55,756 nt of DNA from an uncultured bacterium (GCA_949293185.1 CASFCQ010000012.1:1-55756); one strand, 5' to 3'. Positions 26,446 to 35,606 are shown, counted from the first letter of the stretch. Notes: generated by a model not told the origin, from the letters alone. Numbers and translations are program-made.

Positions 26446-27528
26446 CTCATCAATAGCCTGCTTACTTTTTTCATAAACTTCGGGCATAAGGTGCGCATAG
26501 GTATTCATCGTAACTTCAAAAGATGAATGTCCCATCTGTTTTTGTATGTATTTAATATTTAAATCTTTTGATATTAAAAGACTTGCGTATGTATGCCGCA
26601 AGTCATGAAATCTTATCTTTTTTACTCCTGCTAATTTTAAAATTTTTCGGTATCTTCTGCTCATTAGATTGTCAGCGTCTATTGGTTTGCCGTTTTTCTG
26701 TGTAAATACAAGGTTCAAATTATTTTCTATTGCTGATTTTTTGTATTGTTTCAGCACCTGCATTAGTTTTGAGGGTACTTGTATATCTCTTATTGAACAA
26801 TCTGTCTTTGGTGTAGATAAAACGCCTTTATATAACGCTTTTCTGACTTTAATTATTGATTTACTGAAATCAATACAATCCCACGTTAGCCCAAGAACTT
26901 CACCTCGTCTCATACCTGAATAAATTGTTGTAATCAAAATCGGATAAAAATCAGGATATTCCTTTTCTGCAACACCCAGTACTCTTTTTATTTCATCTTC
27001 GGTAAGAAATTCCATTTCTTTTTGTTGAACTTTAAGCTTTTTTACTCTGCTAACAGGGTTATACATCATATAGTTGTTATTTATTGCCCAGTTGAAAGCT
27101 GTTCCCAGTGTTGTGAGTAAATGATTTACAGTTTTGGTAGAAAGTCCCTCTTTTAGTTTTCTTTCCATAAATCTATTGATAATAACAGGTGTTATATCAA
27201 CAAGTTTGATTTCTCCGAAAAAGTTTTTTAAATGCAGATTGAAATGGTCTTTATAACCTCTTACGGTTGAAGGTTTTAGATAAATTTCGGCATGAAGCTG
27301 TATGAACTGTTCCATAAGGTCTTTGAACTTCATATTATTATCATTACTGGTTGCAAACCCCTTATTATAATCAGCTTTTGCAATAGCTTCCTTTTGTTCA
27401 GCTTCAGCTTTTGTTTTAAAACCTGACTTTTTATGACGTTTACCGAAAACATCATAAAAATCATACATCCAGCTACTAAAAACTTTTTCGCCTTTATCAT
27501 TATTGTAAAAACGTCTTTTAACCGGCAT
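26437..27528 (-). CDS. int: Tyrosine recombinase, element integrase
   Basis: A 363-residue integrase that would insert and excise the element at tRNA-fMet. The N-terminus is a small arm-binding domain (FSSWMYDFYDVFGKRHKKSGFKTKAEAEQ), followed by an SAM-like core-binding domain (FKDLMEQFIQLHAEIYLKPSTVRGY). The catalytic domain shows R in SGMRRGEVLGL, K in TPKTDCSIRDI, H-x-x-R in HDLRHTYASL, H in MGHSS and the nucleophile in MNTYAHLMPE, so it is complete. ATG 27528 has AGGAGG eight bases upstream. It overlaps the excisionase gene by 11 bases, so the two are co-transcribed towards the left end. Confidence 0.95.
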   Translation of the reverse strand: MPVKRRFYNNDKGEKVFSSWMYDFYDVFGKRHKKSGFKTKAEAEQKEAIAKADYNKGFATSNDNNMKFKDLMEQFIQLHAEIYLKPSTVRGYKDHFNLHLKNFFGEIKLVDITPVIINRFMERKLKEGLSTKTVNHLLTTLGTAFNWAINNNYMMYNPVSRVKKLKVQQKEMEFLTEDEIKRVLGVAEKEYPDFYPILITTIYSGMRRGEVLGLTWDCIDFSKSIIKVRKALYKGVLSTPKTDCSIRDIQVPSKLMQVLKQYKKSAIENNLNLVFTQKNGKPIDADNLMSRRYRKILKLAGVKKIRFHDLRHTYASLLISKDLNIKYIQKQMGHSSFEVTMNTYAHLMPEVYEKSKQAIDELI

Positions 27529-27745
27529 ACAAGTTGCCTCCTTTTGCAAGTATTTGTTTTATATGCTCCTCTGTTAGTTTTATTCTTTTTCCGACTCTAA
27601 TGCAGGGTAAAAGCTTTCTGTAGCTCATGTTGTAAAGTGTTCCGATAGGAATATCCAGCATTATAGAAACTTCTTTTAAATTATATAATCTTGGAATATT
27701 TGTTCCTGCGGTTAATTTCGTTGCTTCATATCTATAATTTAACAT
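27518..27745 (-). CDS. Excisionase-type helix-turn-helix protein
   Basis: A 75-residue DNA-binding protein of the MerR/excisionase (HTH_17) fold: LYNLKEVSIMLDIPIGTLYNMSYRKLLPCIRVGKRIKLTEEHI, with the typical winged-helix spacing. Its position directly before int, with overlapping reading frames, suits a directionality factor that biases Int towards excision, or an element regulator. AAAGGAGATAAATA precedes the ATG. Confidence 0.88.
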   Translation of the reverse strand: MLNYRYEATKLTAGTNIPRLYNLKEVSIMLDIPIGTLYNMSYRKLLPCIRVGKRIKLTEEHIKQILAKGGNLYAG

Positions 27746-27802
27746 TATTTATCTCCTTTTTATTACTTTATTACTATTTCTCTGAAAGTATTATGAGGGT
27801 TT

Positions 27803-27838
27803 ATATAACAGGTAATATAGATTTATTACCTGTTATAT
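27803..27838. repeat. Fifteen-base inverted repeat between the excisionase and replication genes
   Basis: ATATAACAGGTAATA (27803-27817) and TATTACCTGTTATAT (27824-27838) around a six-base loop, between the stop at 27845 and the excisionase start at 27745. It could be the terminator of the primase operon or an operator for xis-int. No good T-run is present. Confidence 0.6.
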
Positions 27839-27844
27839 TACGTT

Positions 27845-29677
27845 TTATTTTATAGTGTATCTTCCACTTAAAATTGCTTCTGCATAAGGGTGCTTTGTAA
27901 TATCTAAAACAACCCCATGACCTCTATAATCATTAATATTGATAGATTGATTAAATTTTATTATTTCATAGAGTTCAGATTTTACCGGCTTAACTGTGCT
28001 TGTGCGGATTTCTTCGCTCTTATCCTCTGCGAAATATCGATTATATGCCTTAAATACCGCAACTTTATGGAATTTGAGGATTATTTTGCCTTCAATTCTT
28101 TCAGCTGAGTACTGGTTACAATTAGTAATATGCCCATTCCAAATAAGTACTGGAAATGCTTCTAGCAGTTTTTCGAGTGGATTTTTATAATTTTTGAAAC
28201 GAGAAATGCAATCCATAACATATTTATTAAGTTTGTCGTGCGGAAATGTCAGGGCAGTTCCTGCAATTTCAGATAAAACTTCATATCCTGTTAACGCTAT
28301 TGCTATTTGACTGAGCATTCTGTCAGAGCCATTTACATATTGCATTTTTAGTTTATTTTTATTTCTTTCATGTTTATTTTTTATCTCATCAGGAGAGTAT
28401 TTTAAAATATGAGGCAAGATACAGGATAATTCTTCTCTAGCTTTGCCAAAATATTTAAATTTTTCAGGTGAAAAATTTAAATTGTCTGCATTTAAAAATA
28501 ACATTCGGTTAAATATTTCAGGTTTTTCTGCAGGCATTACGTTTGAGGTAAAAACTAATGGAGAACAAGGGGGTAATGCTCCTGATTCTTGTCCATTTTT
28601 ACCTTTATCTTTTTGCCCACCAATTGATATTTGCTTTAACATATCAATAAAGTTATCTCCTGATAGCCTGTATCGACTTATATCGTCAATCACACAGGGG
28701 ATACAATTATATGCATTAAGAACTTGTTCTATGCCAACAACCGTAGAACGTGCTGCACTAAAGAATGATTTATCGCAGCCATAGATTCCGCAAGCTAAAT
28801 TACATATTTCTGTTTTACCGCCTTCTGTTTCTCCAATAAATCCAACTGTCCCAAAGCCTTCATTAGTCCAAAATCTATTACAAAAAGGTGAAAGTGATAT
28901 AAAAGATATTGCTAAAGATGGCTCAATACCTCCATTCCAAGCAGAATAGACATTATCAAATAAATCCGTAAGGACTTTTGAGATAGGTTTATCGTTATGA
29001 TAATATGTTGGCAGATTTCGTCTTACTCTTTTTTGAGCACGTATATATTGATTCTCATTTATCTTTATATTTCTGTATTCATCCATGCCAGTGGCTAATT
29101 TACCATTAATGAATGCTGTATTCCCCCAGAGCCAATCATTTTTATCAAAATTAATTTTACCGGTATTAGTGAATTCAGTTACAAACTTATTAACTTTTTC
29201 ATTTTCTTGTTTGATAAATTCTAGTATTTCTGTAATATTAAAACGACATAGACATCCGGTTTCTTTTCGGAATTCTTTAATATCGTAAATTTTTTCAGAA
29301 TCGAAGGTAGCTAATTTAATCTTATTAGAATTGGCTCGTTTTATGGGTATTTCTAATTTTGTGACAGCAGGTTCACCAGTTCTGTTATTCGGTATAGTTT
29401 CAACTTCACTGCAATCAAGAGGTATTCCACTAAGTCCACATTCAATGCTTATTTTTCTATCTTTGGGCTTAATAGAAACAATACCCGTATAGTCTTTGAC
29501 CTGCATTAATCTAGTATGCTCTCCTTTTAGATTAACCGAGTCATCAACACTATATACTTTATTATTTAACAAACTGGTATCTTTATAAGGCAAACAGTTC
29601 TCTTGAATATATTCATCTAAACTCATTAACCCTAAATCTGTAGGATCTGTTATATTTTTATATTTGTCATCTGTCAT
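27845..29677 (-). CDS. DUF927-like replication ATPase/helicase
   Basis: A 610-residue protein whose central region is a P-loop ATPase as seen in DUF927 and related mobile-element helicases: GFIGETEGGKTEICNLACG (Walker A), a basic SFFSAARSTVVGIEQ segment, CVIDDISRY (Walker B), and PLVFTSN (sensor-like). The N-terminal 230 residues and C-terminal 200 are less clear; the C-terminus may be a winged helix. It starts inside the last 11 bases of the Prim-Pol gene, so together they look like a split primase-helicase, with the helicase C-terminal to the primase as in many satellite and plasmid replication proteins. Confidence 0.75.
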   Translation of the reverse strand: MTDDKYKNITDPTDLGLMSLDEYIQENCLPYKDTSLLNNKVYSVDDSVNLKGEHTRLMQVKDYTGIVSIKPKDRKISIECGLSGIPLDCSEVETIPNNRTGEPAVTKLEIPIKRANSNKIKLATFDSEKIYDIKEFRKETGCLCRFNITEILEFIKQENEKVNKFVTEFTNTGKINFDKNDWLWGNTAFINGKLATGMDEYRNIKINENQYIRAQKRVRRNLPTYYHNDKPISKVLTDLFDNVYSAWNGGIEPSLAISFISLSPFCNRFWTNEGFGTVGFIGETEGGKTEICNLACGIYGCDKSFFSAARSTVVGIEQVLNAYNCIPCVIDDISRYRLSGDNFIDMLKQISIGGQKDKGKNGQESGALPPCSPLVFTSNVMPAEKPEIFNRMLFLNADNLNFSPEKFKYFGKAREELSCILPHILKYSPDEIKNKHERNKNKLKMQYVNGSDRMLSQIAIALTGYEVLSEIAGTALTFPHDKLNKYVMDCISRFKNYKNPLEKLLEAFPVLIWNGHITNCNQYSAERIEGKIILKFHKVAVFKAYNRYFAEDKSEEIRTSTVKPVKSELYEIIKFNQSININDYRGHGVVLDITKHPYAEAILSGRYTIK

Positions 29678-30587
29678 TTTTTAATCTCCTTATTATTGCT
29701 TCAGCTTTTGGGCAACCTTTGCAAATTTCATAGTGATTTTGTGCAATGTAATTACACCCACGATAAATCCCTACTTTACGAGATTGCTCTATTTTCTTTT
29801 GAGTTTCTTCAAATGTATATTTAGGATAATCCTGTGATAACCAGTGAATAAACTCATCAGTTGTAGTGTTTCTGGCAAGCATATTGACACCTGAATACCA
29901 TACAGGCTCCTTTATTTCTTCGGAGTACTGTTTCAGATACGCTAGAAATCTACAGCTTGCAAGCATTTTATTGTAATTTAATTTGGTGCTCTGAGGAAGA
30001 GTTTTATGCTTCTTTTCTGTTGATATACTTTGTTTATAAGTATATGACTTACCTTTACTATTAATAAAGTCAAGCCATTGAGGTGATAACTTGGCAAATT
30101 TATAAGAACCATCGGCATTAACTCCGTTAATAATTTTGTACTGATTGCCCTTAAAATAGCTTGGTGCACATACCACATAGCTATTCTTTTTAAACTCTAC
30201 TCCATCTGCTAAATCACAATTTTTTACATTGTCTAAAATCCCATCAGCTCTAACAAAAATATGTAATCCGCCATTTGTTGGAGTGAGTTCCGTATAAGTA
30301 TCAATTTCACCGAATTTTGTAACAAGTTCATTGTAGGCAATCAATCCGTCCTTATCGTGCCTGTCAACATCTATACAAACAAAATCTGATAGAGGTAGAG
30401 AAATGGCTAAATTATAGCCATTTCTTAACCATTGTGAAATCGGTGCATTGACAATACCACTTTTATAGCCGTGTTCTACTGCACCAATCTTTGTGTTCCC
30501 GTAAACAGGCAGTGTTGAAACATCTTTAAGAGAAAATTCAATCTGCTCTGGAGTTAATATTATAGTTGATTTCTCTGGTATTATCAC
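29667..30587 (-). CDS. Prim-Pol family primase-polymerase
   Basis: A 306-residue protein with an archaeo-eukaryotic-type Prim-Pol domain at residues about 15-170: GAVEHGYKSGIVNAP, FVCIDVDRHDKDG (catalytic DxD), TPTNGGLHIFVRA with the conserved His, and DGVEFKKNSYVVCAPS. The C-terminus contains YRGCNYIAQNHYEICKGCPKAE, a Cys/His set that can bind zinc as in primase C-terminal modules. It would prime element replication. GTG 30587 overlaps the upstream stop by one base (TAGTG), so translation is probably coupled. The ATPase gene starts within its end. Confidence 0.85.
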   Translation of the reverse strand: MIIPEKSTIILTPEQIEFSLKDVSTLPVYGNTKIGAVEHGYKSGIVNAPISQWLRNGYNLAISLPLSDFVCIDVDRHDKDGLIAYNELVTKFGEIDTYTELTPTNGGLHIFVRADGILDNVKNCDLADGVEFKKNSYVVCAPSYFKGNQYKIINGVNADGSYKFAKLSPQWLDFINSKGKSYTYKQSISTEKKHKTLPQSTKLNYNKMLASCRFLAYLKQYSEEIKEPVWYSGVNMLARNTTTDEFIHWLSQDYPKYTFEETQKKIEQSRKVGIYRGCNYIAQNHYEICKGCPKAEAIIRRLKNDR

Positions 30588-31168
30588 TATTCATCACCTT
30601 CAATTAACTCAGACAGATCAGATTTGTTAAAGGGATTATTTGCTAACTCAAAACAAGACTGGCAAACTTCACCTTTAGGAACTTTTTGAGCCGCATCCCA
30701 TATTGAATCAATCTCCGATGGGCTAATATACTCTGTTTCTGCAATCAAATACTTTATATAATCTGTAAATAATTCCTTTGTTAGATCTAAAGTAATAAAG
30801 ACATTAGCTGCCATTTGAATTGCTAGAGCATTGTCCAATAATTTATTTAGAAATTTACATTTTGAACAGAGATATGCATTAATTTTATCAATAGCTAGTA
30901 GATTTTCGGACTCTCTGTATAAGCTCCAGTCTACATTCTCAAAGGCTTTCTTTATAGTATCTGAGTCAACTTTTCCGAAGAAGGTAGCTGCTATTTTTAC
31001 GGGACATTCAAGCTCATGTATTATGCTTTCCTCACCAGAACCAATCAATTCTTGTGCACCTTCATCTAACAATTGACGAATTTTGTTAGAAAGTTTATTA
31101 TCATACTGGATCTGACATTTTGCATAATCTTTACAGTAATCATTTATTGCTTTAATTAGACTTCGCAT
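30587..31168 (-). CDS. Hypothetical protein of the primase operon
   Basis: A 193-residue helical protein of unknown function. It has CSKC near residue 105 and CQSC near residue 173, which may form one zinc site. An acidic C-terminus (KSDLSELIEGDE) ends at the Prim-Pol start. As first gene of the operon it may be a replication initiator or accessory factor; nothing in the sequence settles this. GGAGAAAAATT precedes the ATG at 31168. Confidence 0.65.
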   Translation of the reverse strand: MRSLIKAINDYCKDYAKCQIQYDNKLSNKIRQLLDEGAQELIGSGEESIIHELECPVKIAATFFGKVDSDTIKKAFENVDWSLYRESENLLAIDKINAYLCSKCKFLNKLLDNALAIQMAANVFITLDLTKELFTDYIKYLIAETEYISPSEIDSIWDAAQKVPKGEVCQSCFELANNPFNKSDLSELIEGDE

Positions 31169-31672
31169 AATTTTTCTCCTTTGTTATTTTTGTTTGACAA
31201 GTACACCTCTACGAGGTGTAACAAAATATTTTAAGAAATTGCAAACAATGAGTTCAAAGGACTTGAAAAAACGTATAATTTTTAATATTATATATATAGG
31301 AAAATTTTATTTGTCGCTTTGAACTTCTTGTTTGGGGCGATTTTTATTTTGGCTTCATTATTTTTCTCCTCTCTTTACGTCATCAATTTGAGGTGAGTTG
31401 AAAAATATTACCTGCTGTCTTTTTCGTAGGTAACTTTTTGTTTATATTTTTATAATAAACCCAAAAATTATAAAATGGAACAAAATGTAACAATGTCAGG
31501 CGTTTTGACATATTTTAATTAAACAAATTAGCGACAAAAATAGACAAACAGTATCTTTTTTCAAATATATAACCTCAAACTGTTTACACTTTGTTTTATC
31601 CTTTAATTTCCGCAAATGCGTATAAACAAGCTTATTCCGCCTAATAAATATCTTTAAAGATAGCGACAAAAA
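31169..31672. other. Gene-free control region of the replication operon
   Basis: There is no gene of useful size in these 504 bases. ACACCTC-TAC-GAGGTGT (31202-31218) is a perfect palindrome just before the operon. GCGACAAA occurs at 31531 and 31663 and inverted at about 31310, possible iteron-like sites. On the minus strand GAGAGGAG precedes a four-codon frame (ATG AAG CCA AAA TAA, about 31345-31360). The very AT-rich base content and repeats would suit an origin, but this is only inference. Confidence 0.4.
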
Positions 31673-32278
31673 TTATATTTTAGATTTGTTTTTACAAACT
31701 CTTCTAAAAATAGAAGGAAGTTCTGTTGATTGGCGGTATGAGCTACAAGCAATTTTTATAGAGGTGTTTTTCTTAAGATGAATAAATTGTTTGAATGCAA
31801 TATCAAAAATTTTTTTATCGAAAGATTTATTTTCATTGTTATTAAATTCAGTCAGTTGAGTTGTACATATTTCTTGAAATCTGTCTCTAAAAACTGTTTT
31901 TAGGTCTGCTATACTTTTCTCCAAATTCCTTTCACATTTTTTTCCAGATGATTTACATTTATTCGGTCTAAAATCCACCGTGTTAAAATCTTCTTCATAA
32001 ATATCATTAAACAAAAGAATTTCACAGACCATGAAATACAATTTTATTGATAATTGAAATAACTGCCCATAATATATAAGTTGTCTGTTCTGCTTGGATA
32101 TGCTTTTACACCTTTTATAAAAAGCTTTATAATCATCTAATTCATCATAGTTATTTAAACCACGAGGAAGTTTTAAAATAATTTTGAAATCACTATAAAT
32201 TTTTGCTTTTTCATCTGCAGTTAGACTTTTAAGTTCTAAATTTCGTTTTAACCCTAAAAATTCCAAATGTTTTTTCAT
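31673..32278 (-). CDS. Hypothetical protein
   Basis: A 201-residue, Lys-rich, mostly helical protein with no recognised domain. It has several Cys residues, including GKKCERN in the middle and ACSSYRQSTELPSIFRRVCKNKSKI at the end, but no clear metal motif. AAGATAAAAATATT upstream of the ATG contains no strong ribosome binding site. It lies 43 bases downstream of the WYL regulator, same strand, so it may belong to that regulated unit. Confidence 0.55.
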   Translation of the reverse strand: MKKHLEFLGLKRNLELKSLTADEKAKIYSDFKIILKLPRGLNNYDELDDYKAFYKRCKSISKQNRQLIYYGQLFQLSIKLYFMVCEILLFNDIYEEDFNTVDFRPNKCKSSGKKCERNLEKSIADLKTVFRDRFQEICTTQLTEFNNNENKSFDKKIFDIAFKQFIHLKKNTSIKIACSSYRQSTELPSIFRRVCKNKSKI

Positions 32279-32321
32279 AATATTTTTATCTTATCAAATA
32301 TAAATAAGAATATGAATGTTT

Positions 32322-33293
32322 TTATAAGTGAATCAGCACATCCGACAGATACGTTTTGTAATACTCTATTAATTCCACCGGCTTTTTAATTCGAACGTTA
32401 CAGCCCCATTTAAAAAGTTCCTGACATATTGCATAAGTTCCACCTGATGTAAATTTTACCTGTATATTTCCGTTTTCAAGCCGTTTCATCTTTTGTGTAG
32501 GGTGAAAATGGTAGTTTAAAACATCTTCTGCTACTGATTTATCAAACTCAAGCGTTATATTCAATGGCTTTTCCTGATAAACTCCGAATGAGTTGTTGCA
32601 ATAATCTGCCAGTGAAAATTTTTCATCTTTTTCAAAATATTCATCTAAAATAGTAAGATTGTTGATTTTGTCAACTTTGTACTGCCTCAAAGCGTTCACA
32701 TATTCGTTAAACCCGACTAAATAATATTTATCTGCAATAACAAGTCCGTATGGATTAAGCGTAATTGTCTTTGTTTCCCCGTTTATCGAATAATCAAAGC
32801 GTATCTTTTTAAATGCAAGCATAGCAGAACGCAGTTGTTCTAAAACTTTCGGGTCTGCTTTTGCTCTCGAATACTGTCTTACTGCAAAGCCTTCTGATTC
32901 CAATATGGCTGAAACATCTGTATCAAGTGTTCTTAAATTCTTTTGAGGTGTTAATGTCTTGATTTTTGCAACAAGTTCATCAAGTTGTTTTTGTTTGTTT
33001 TCATCTGTTGACAAGCCTTTTAAGTATTCAAGGTTTGCAAAATCATCTGCAGTAAAAGATATTAAAGCGTTCATTGTGCCTTTGACAAACCGCCAACGCT
33101 TTTTCTTATCAAGTGTCGGAACTTCCTCAACTTTTTCAGGAAACAAGTCAAACAAAAGTGCTTTCATTCTTTCTGCTGAACGTCTTGAACACTCAAAATG
33201 CTCTTGAATATCGTCAATGCATAGTCCGCAATAGCTGTTCTGAAACATCATTGCAAGTTCTATTATTTGTTCTGTTTTGTTTAGTCTTGACAT
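32322..33293 (-). CDS. WYL-domain transcriptional regulator
   Basis: A 323-residue regulator. The N-terminal winged helix-turn-helix (residues about 5-70) has IDDIQEHFECSRRSAERMKALL. The WYL domain spans about 150-240, with KKIRFDYSINGETKTITLNPYGLVIADKYYLVGFNE and ALRQYKVDKINNLTILDEYF. A C-terminal WCX-like extension (NITLEFDKSVAEDVLNYHF...WGCNVRIKKPVELIEYY) completes the YafY-type layout. WYL proteins often sense nucleic-acid ligands and control defence genes. It lies just downstream of the PD-(D/E)xK gene on the same strand. Confidence 0.9.
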   Translation of the reverse strand: MSRLNKTEQIIELAMMFQNSYCGLCIDDIQEHFECSRRSAERMKALLFDLFPEKVEEVPTLDKKKRWRFVKGTMNALISFTADDFANLEYLKGLSTDENKQKQLDELVAKIKTLTPQKNLRTLDTDVSAILESEGFAVRQYSRAKADPKVLEQLRSAMLAFKKIRFDYSINGETKTITLNPYGLVIADKYYLVGFNEYVNALRQYKVDKINNLTILDEYFEKDEKFSLADYCNNSFGVYQEKPLNITLEFDKSVAEDVLNYHFHPTQKMKRLENGNIQVKFTSGGTYAICQELFKWGCNVRIKKPVELIEYYKTYLSDVLIHL

Positions 33294-33332
33294 TCAGCCC
33301 TCGCATTTTTAACTTTTAATAATATTATAATA

Positions 33333-33369
33333 AAGCACAACTACGACAATAAGGGTCATAGTTGTGCTT
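33333..33369 (-). terminator. Hairpin after the PD-(D/E)xK nuclease gene
   Basis: AAGCACAACTA / TAGTTGTGCTT arms of 11 bases, nine bases after the nuclease stop and ahead of the WYL gene. An interrupted T-rich stretch follows on the minus strand. It may be a weak terminator or an operator for the WYL gene. Confidence 0.55.
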
Positions 33370-33377
33370 ATAATCTT

Positions 33378-34661
33378 TTAGATTGAAACTTGTTGTTTAA
33401 TCCGAGCATCAAATTCTTTTGCAAGCTCTACTACTTCGTTAATTAAACAAGATTCGGATATCGCATTTTGAAGATGAACACGCAAGTCATTATAATCTTT
33501 AACTGTAATTTCGTTATAATCTTCTGGACTTATTAAAAAGACAGATTTTACATGCTGATAACAATCTTTTTTATTAACCTTATTATAGTTAAATTTCTCT
33601 TTCGCAATATCTAATAAAAGGCATTCCTTATCTTTGTTATTTTCATCAGCTCGTCTTATAACTATATCCATAGAGACAGAATCTTTTGCATTTTTGATTT
33701 CTAGAACAAGCATATTATCTGAATCAACCCAGTCTCTTTGAGCAAAACGCAGACTTTGTAATATTGCTTCATTTGGAAGAAGTCTAATCCAACTGCTATT
33801 ACTTGGTTCTAAAGAAAATTTGGTATCATTTTCAATGATATCTTTTAAGATTTCATATATTTCACCGCGTAAATCGCTATTTTTATTTATTAAATCAATA
33901 GCAGTCCTATGTTTTCTGTAAATTTGTCTACAAATTTTACTAATTTTATCTTCTGAATTCATAATGTCCCTTTCTAATATTTCTAGATAATGATTAATTG
34001 CAACTAAAATTTCATTACTCATTTTATCTTTTTTATCGCCAAGCATTTCAATTATTGTGTTTCTTACTACTTCGTAATTTAAATAAATATATGGTTTTTC
34101 AATATCTTCTTTTTTGGGCTTGAGATAAACAAATATTTTTTTATAATTTTCGTTTGGATATTGTTCATCAACGTAGTCACGATATCTTGCAAGTTGATTA
34201 CTATGCTGAGATGAATCAATTTTATTTTCAATAACAAGGACAAACTTATTTTTTTCATCAACAAGAAGTAAATCAATATTTTTCAATTCTCTGAAAACTT
34301 CCGTTTCTGTCATATCCCAATAGTCAATATCAAATATTGATGGTACGGAGTAAGTTCTCTTTATAATTGCATTTGAACTTTCGCTGCTTTTTAGTTCAAC
34401 CTCTTTTCCACTAATGTCTGTAATTTCCTTTTTATTACTCTTTAAAATATTTTTTAAAAATGCTTTTAAGAAATAATCCATTAATCCATGTGTTTCATTA
34501 GGGTCAAGTAGCCAAGCTAAAAAATTAGAATGACGAATTTCTGTTCTTGTCAATTTTAAACAGTCAAAAATATTGAATTTCCCAAACATCTGTTCAAGCT
34601 CTTTCAAGTCATTGTCGCAAATGAACGCTTCTAATAAATCCTGAGCTTCTTTTGTCTTCAT
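33378..34661 (-). CDS. PD-(D/E)xK nuclease family protein (PDDEXK_4 type)
   Basis: A 427-residue protein. The nuclease core is visible as RELKNIDLLLVDEKNKFVLVIENKIDSSQHSNQLARYRDYV: D130, then E145-x-K147 and Q156, the arrangement of the PDDEXK_4 family. The upstream RHSNFLAWLLDPNETHG segment is also typical. The C-terminal 200 residues are alpha/beta and unassigned. Proteins of this type occur in mobile elements and defence islands as candidate effector nucleases. ATG 34661 follows AAGGAAGGGA; an in-frame extension to 34718 would overlap the previous gene and is rejected. It sits between a small beta-rich protein and the WYL regulator, all on one strand. Confidence 0.85.
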   Translation of the reverse strand: MKTKEAQDLLEAFICDNDLKELEQMFGKFNIFDCLKLTRTEIRHSNFLAWLLDPNETHGLMDYFLKAFLKNILKSNKKEITDISGKEVELKSSESSNAIIKRTYSVPSIFDIDYWDMTETEVFRELKNIDLLLVDEKNKFVLVIENKIDSSQHSNQLARYRDYVDEQYPNENYKKIFVYLKPKKEDIEKPYIYLNYEVVRNTIIEMLGDKKDKMSNEILVAINHYLEILERDIMNSEDKISKICRQIYRKHRTAIDLINKNSDLRGEIYEILKDIIENDTKFSLEPSNSSWIRLLPNEAILQSLRFAQRDWVDSDNMLVLEIKNAKDSVSMDIVIRRADENNKDKECLLLDIAKEKFNYNKVNKKDCYQHVKSVFLISPEDYNEITVKDYNDLRVHLQNAISESCLINEVVELAKEFDARIKQQVSI

Positions 34662-34677
34662 CTTTTTATCCCTTCCT

Positions 34678-34977
34678 TTATGCTGACCTTGTTCCTGTGT
34701 GTTTACCTCTCTCATCATATAGATGAATTGTTGAGCCTTTTTTGATACCGACTTGATTGCCGTACATTCTGATATCTTCGTTACCGCTTAGTGAAATTTG
34801 AACACCGCTTGATACAACATTTCCGTTGCGTTCAATAAAGACTTGCAGATTTCTGCCATTTTGAATAAATACAGCATTTGAAGTGTAACCGATTAATTTA
34901 CCTGAGAACGTTGTTGTAGAATTGCCACATTTTACAATTACATTACTTCCGCTTTGCTTAGCCTCTTTGATTGCCAT
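34678..34977 (-). CDS. Small beta-rich hypothetical protein
   Basis: A 99-residue protein of unknown function made mostly of short alternating strands (NVIVKCGNSTTTFSGKLIGYTSNAVFIQNGRNLQVFIE). That suggests a small beta-barrel or Sm/OB-like fold. AAGGCGG precedes ATG 34977; longer in-frame starts up to 35025 lack support. It lies 16 bases upstream of the nuclease gene and is divergent from the XRE repressor, with the 35052-35075 operator between them. It could be a nucleic-acid-binding partner or inhibitor of the nuclease, but this is inference. Confidence 0.65.
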   Translation of the reverse strand: MAIKEAKQSGSNVIVKCGNSTTTFSGKLIGYTSNAVFIQNGRNLQVFIERNGNVVSSGVQISLSGNEDIRMYGNQVGIKKGSTIHLYDERGKHTGTRSA

Positions 34978-35051
34978 AATACCGCCTTTCTTTTTCATCA
35001 ACAGTTTAACATGCGACTCCGTCAAAATTTGTCGTAATAAAATTTATTAAT

Positions 35052-35075
35052 AGACCATCAGTCTATACTAGACTG
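35052..35075. promoter_or_regulatory. Three-half-site operator
   Basis: TAGAC (35052), GTCTA (35062) and TAGACT (35070) form two overlapping palindromes (TAGAC-catca-GTCTA; AGTCTA-tac-TAGACT). They lie between divergent genes and just upstream of a TATTAT -10-like box at 35081, a likely binding site for the XRE repressor encoded next to it. Confidence 0.6.
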
Positions 35076-35100
35076 TGAGTATTATAGCACAATATTTCTT

Positions 35101-35316
35101 ATGAGCGAGGATAATTGCATAAAGTTTGCACAAAATATAAAACGATATAGAGAACTAAAAAAATACAGCAAAGGACGAATGTCAGAACTGGTTGGCTGTG
35201 ATGTTTCATATATCGGAAAAATTGAACGCTCTGAAAAATATCCGAATTTAAAAATGATTTTTAAAATTGCTGAAGCACTTGAAATTCCGGCTAAATGTTT
35301 GTTTGATTTTGACTAG
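35101..35316 (+). CDS. Small XRE/CI-type repressor
   Basis: A 71-residue protein that is essentially one HTH_3 domain: KFAQNIKRYRELKKYSKGRMSELVGCDVSYIGKIERSEKYPNLKMIFKIAEALEIP. No ribosome binding site precedes the ATG and a -10-like TATTAT lies 14-20 bases upstream, so the mRNA may be leaderless or nearly so, as for some phage repressors. The three-half-site operator between it and the divergent beta-rich/nuclease/WYL unit makes it the probable switch of that unit and of itself. Confidence 0.85.
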   Translation: MSEDNCIKFAQNIKRYRELKKYSKGRMSELVGCDVSYIGKIERSEKYPNLKMIFKIAEALEIPAKCLFDFD

Positions 35317-35455
35317 AATGATTCTAGAATTAATCTGACTAAACTTTCTGGTGTGTTTATTATATTTTATATTTAATATCTGCAAGAATTTTACTATGGT
35401 TATTCTGTAAAATCATTTGTTTTGTAAGAAAAATTACTTAAACTAATGCTAGTTT

Positions 35456-35606
35456 GAATAATACATAATTATATTTTGTATCATTCGTTATTTTACCTCT
35501 GTTTATTACGCTGTTTTAATTGCAAAACCTTTGTAAAAGCCTGTAAATATTAGTATGTACGCTGAATAATACACAATTTATAATATAAATATATTATGTA
35601 TTATTG
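35456..35606. repeat. Two inverted pairs of a GAATAATACA half-site
   Basis: GAATAATACA at 35456 faces TGTATCATTC at 35477 (11-base spacer). GAATAATACA at 35564 faces TGTATTATTG at 35597 (23-base spacer). They fill the otherwise gene-free stretch 35317-35645 directly before the small tyrosine recombinase, so they are candidate crossover or operator sites for it. Confidence 0.5.
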
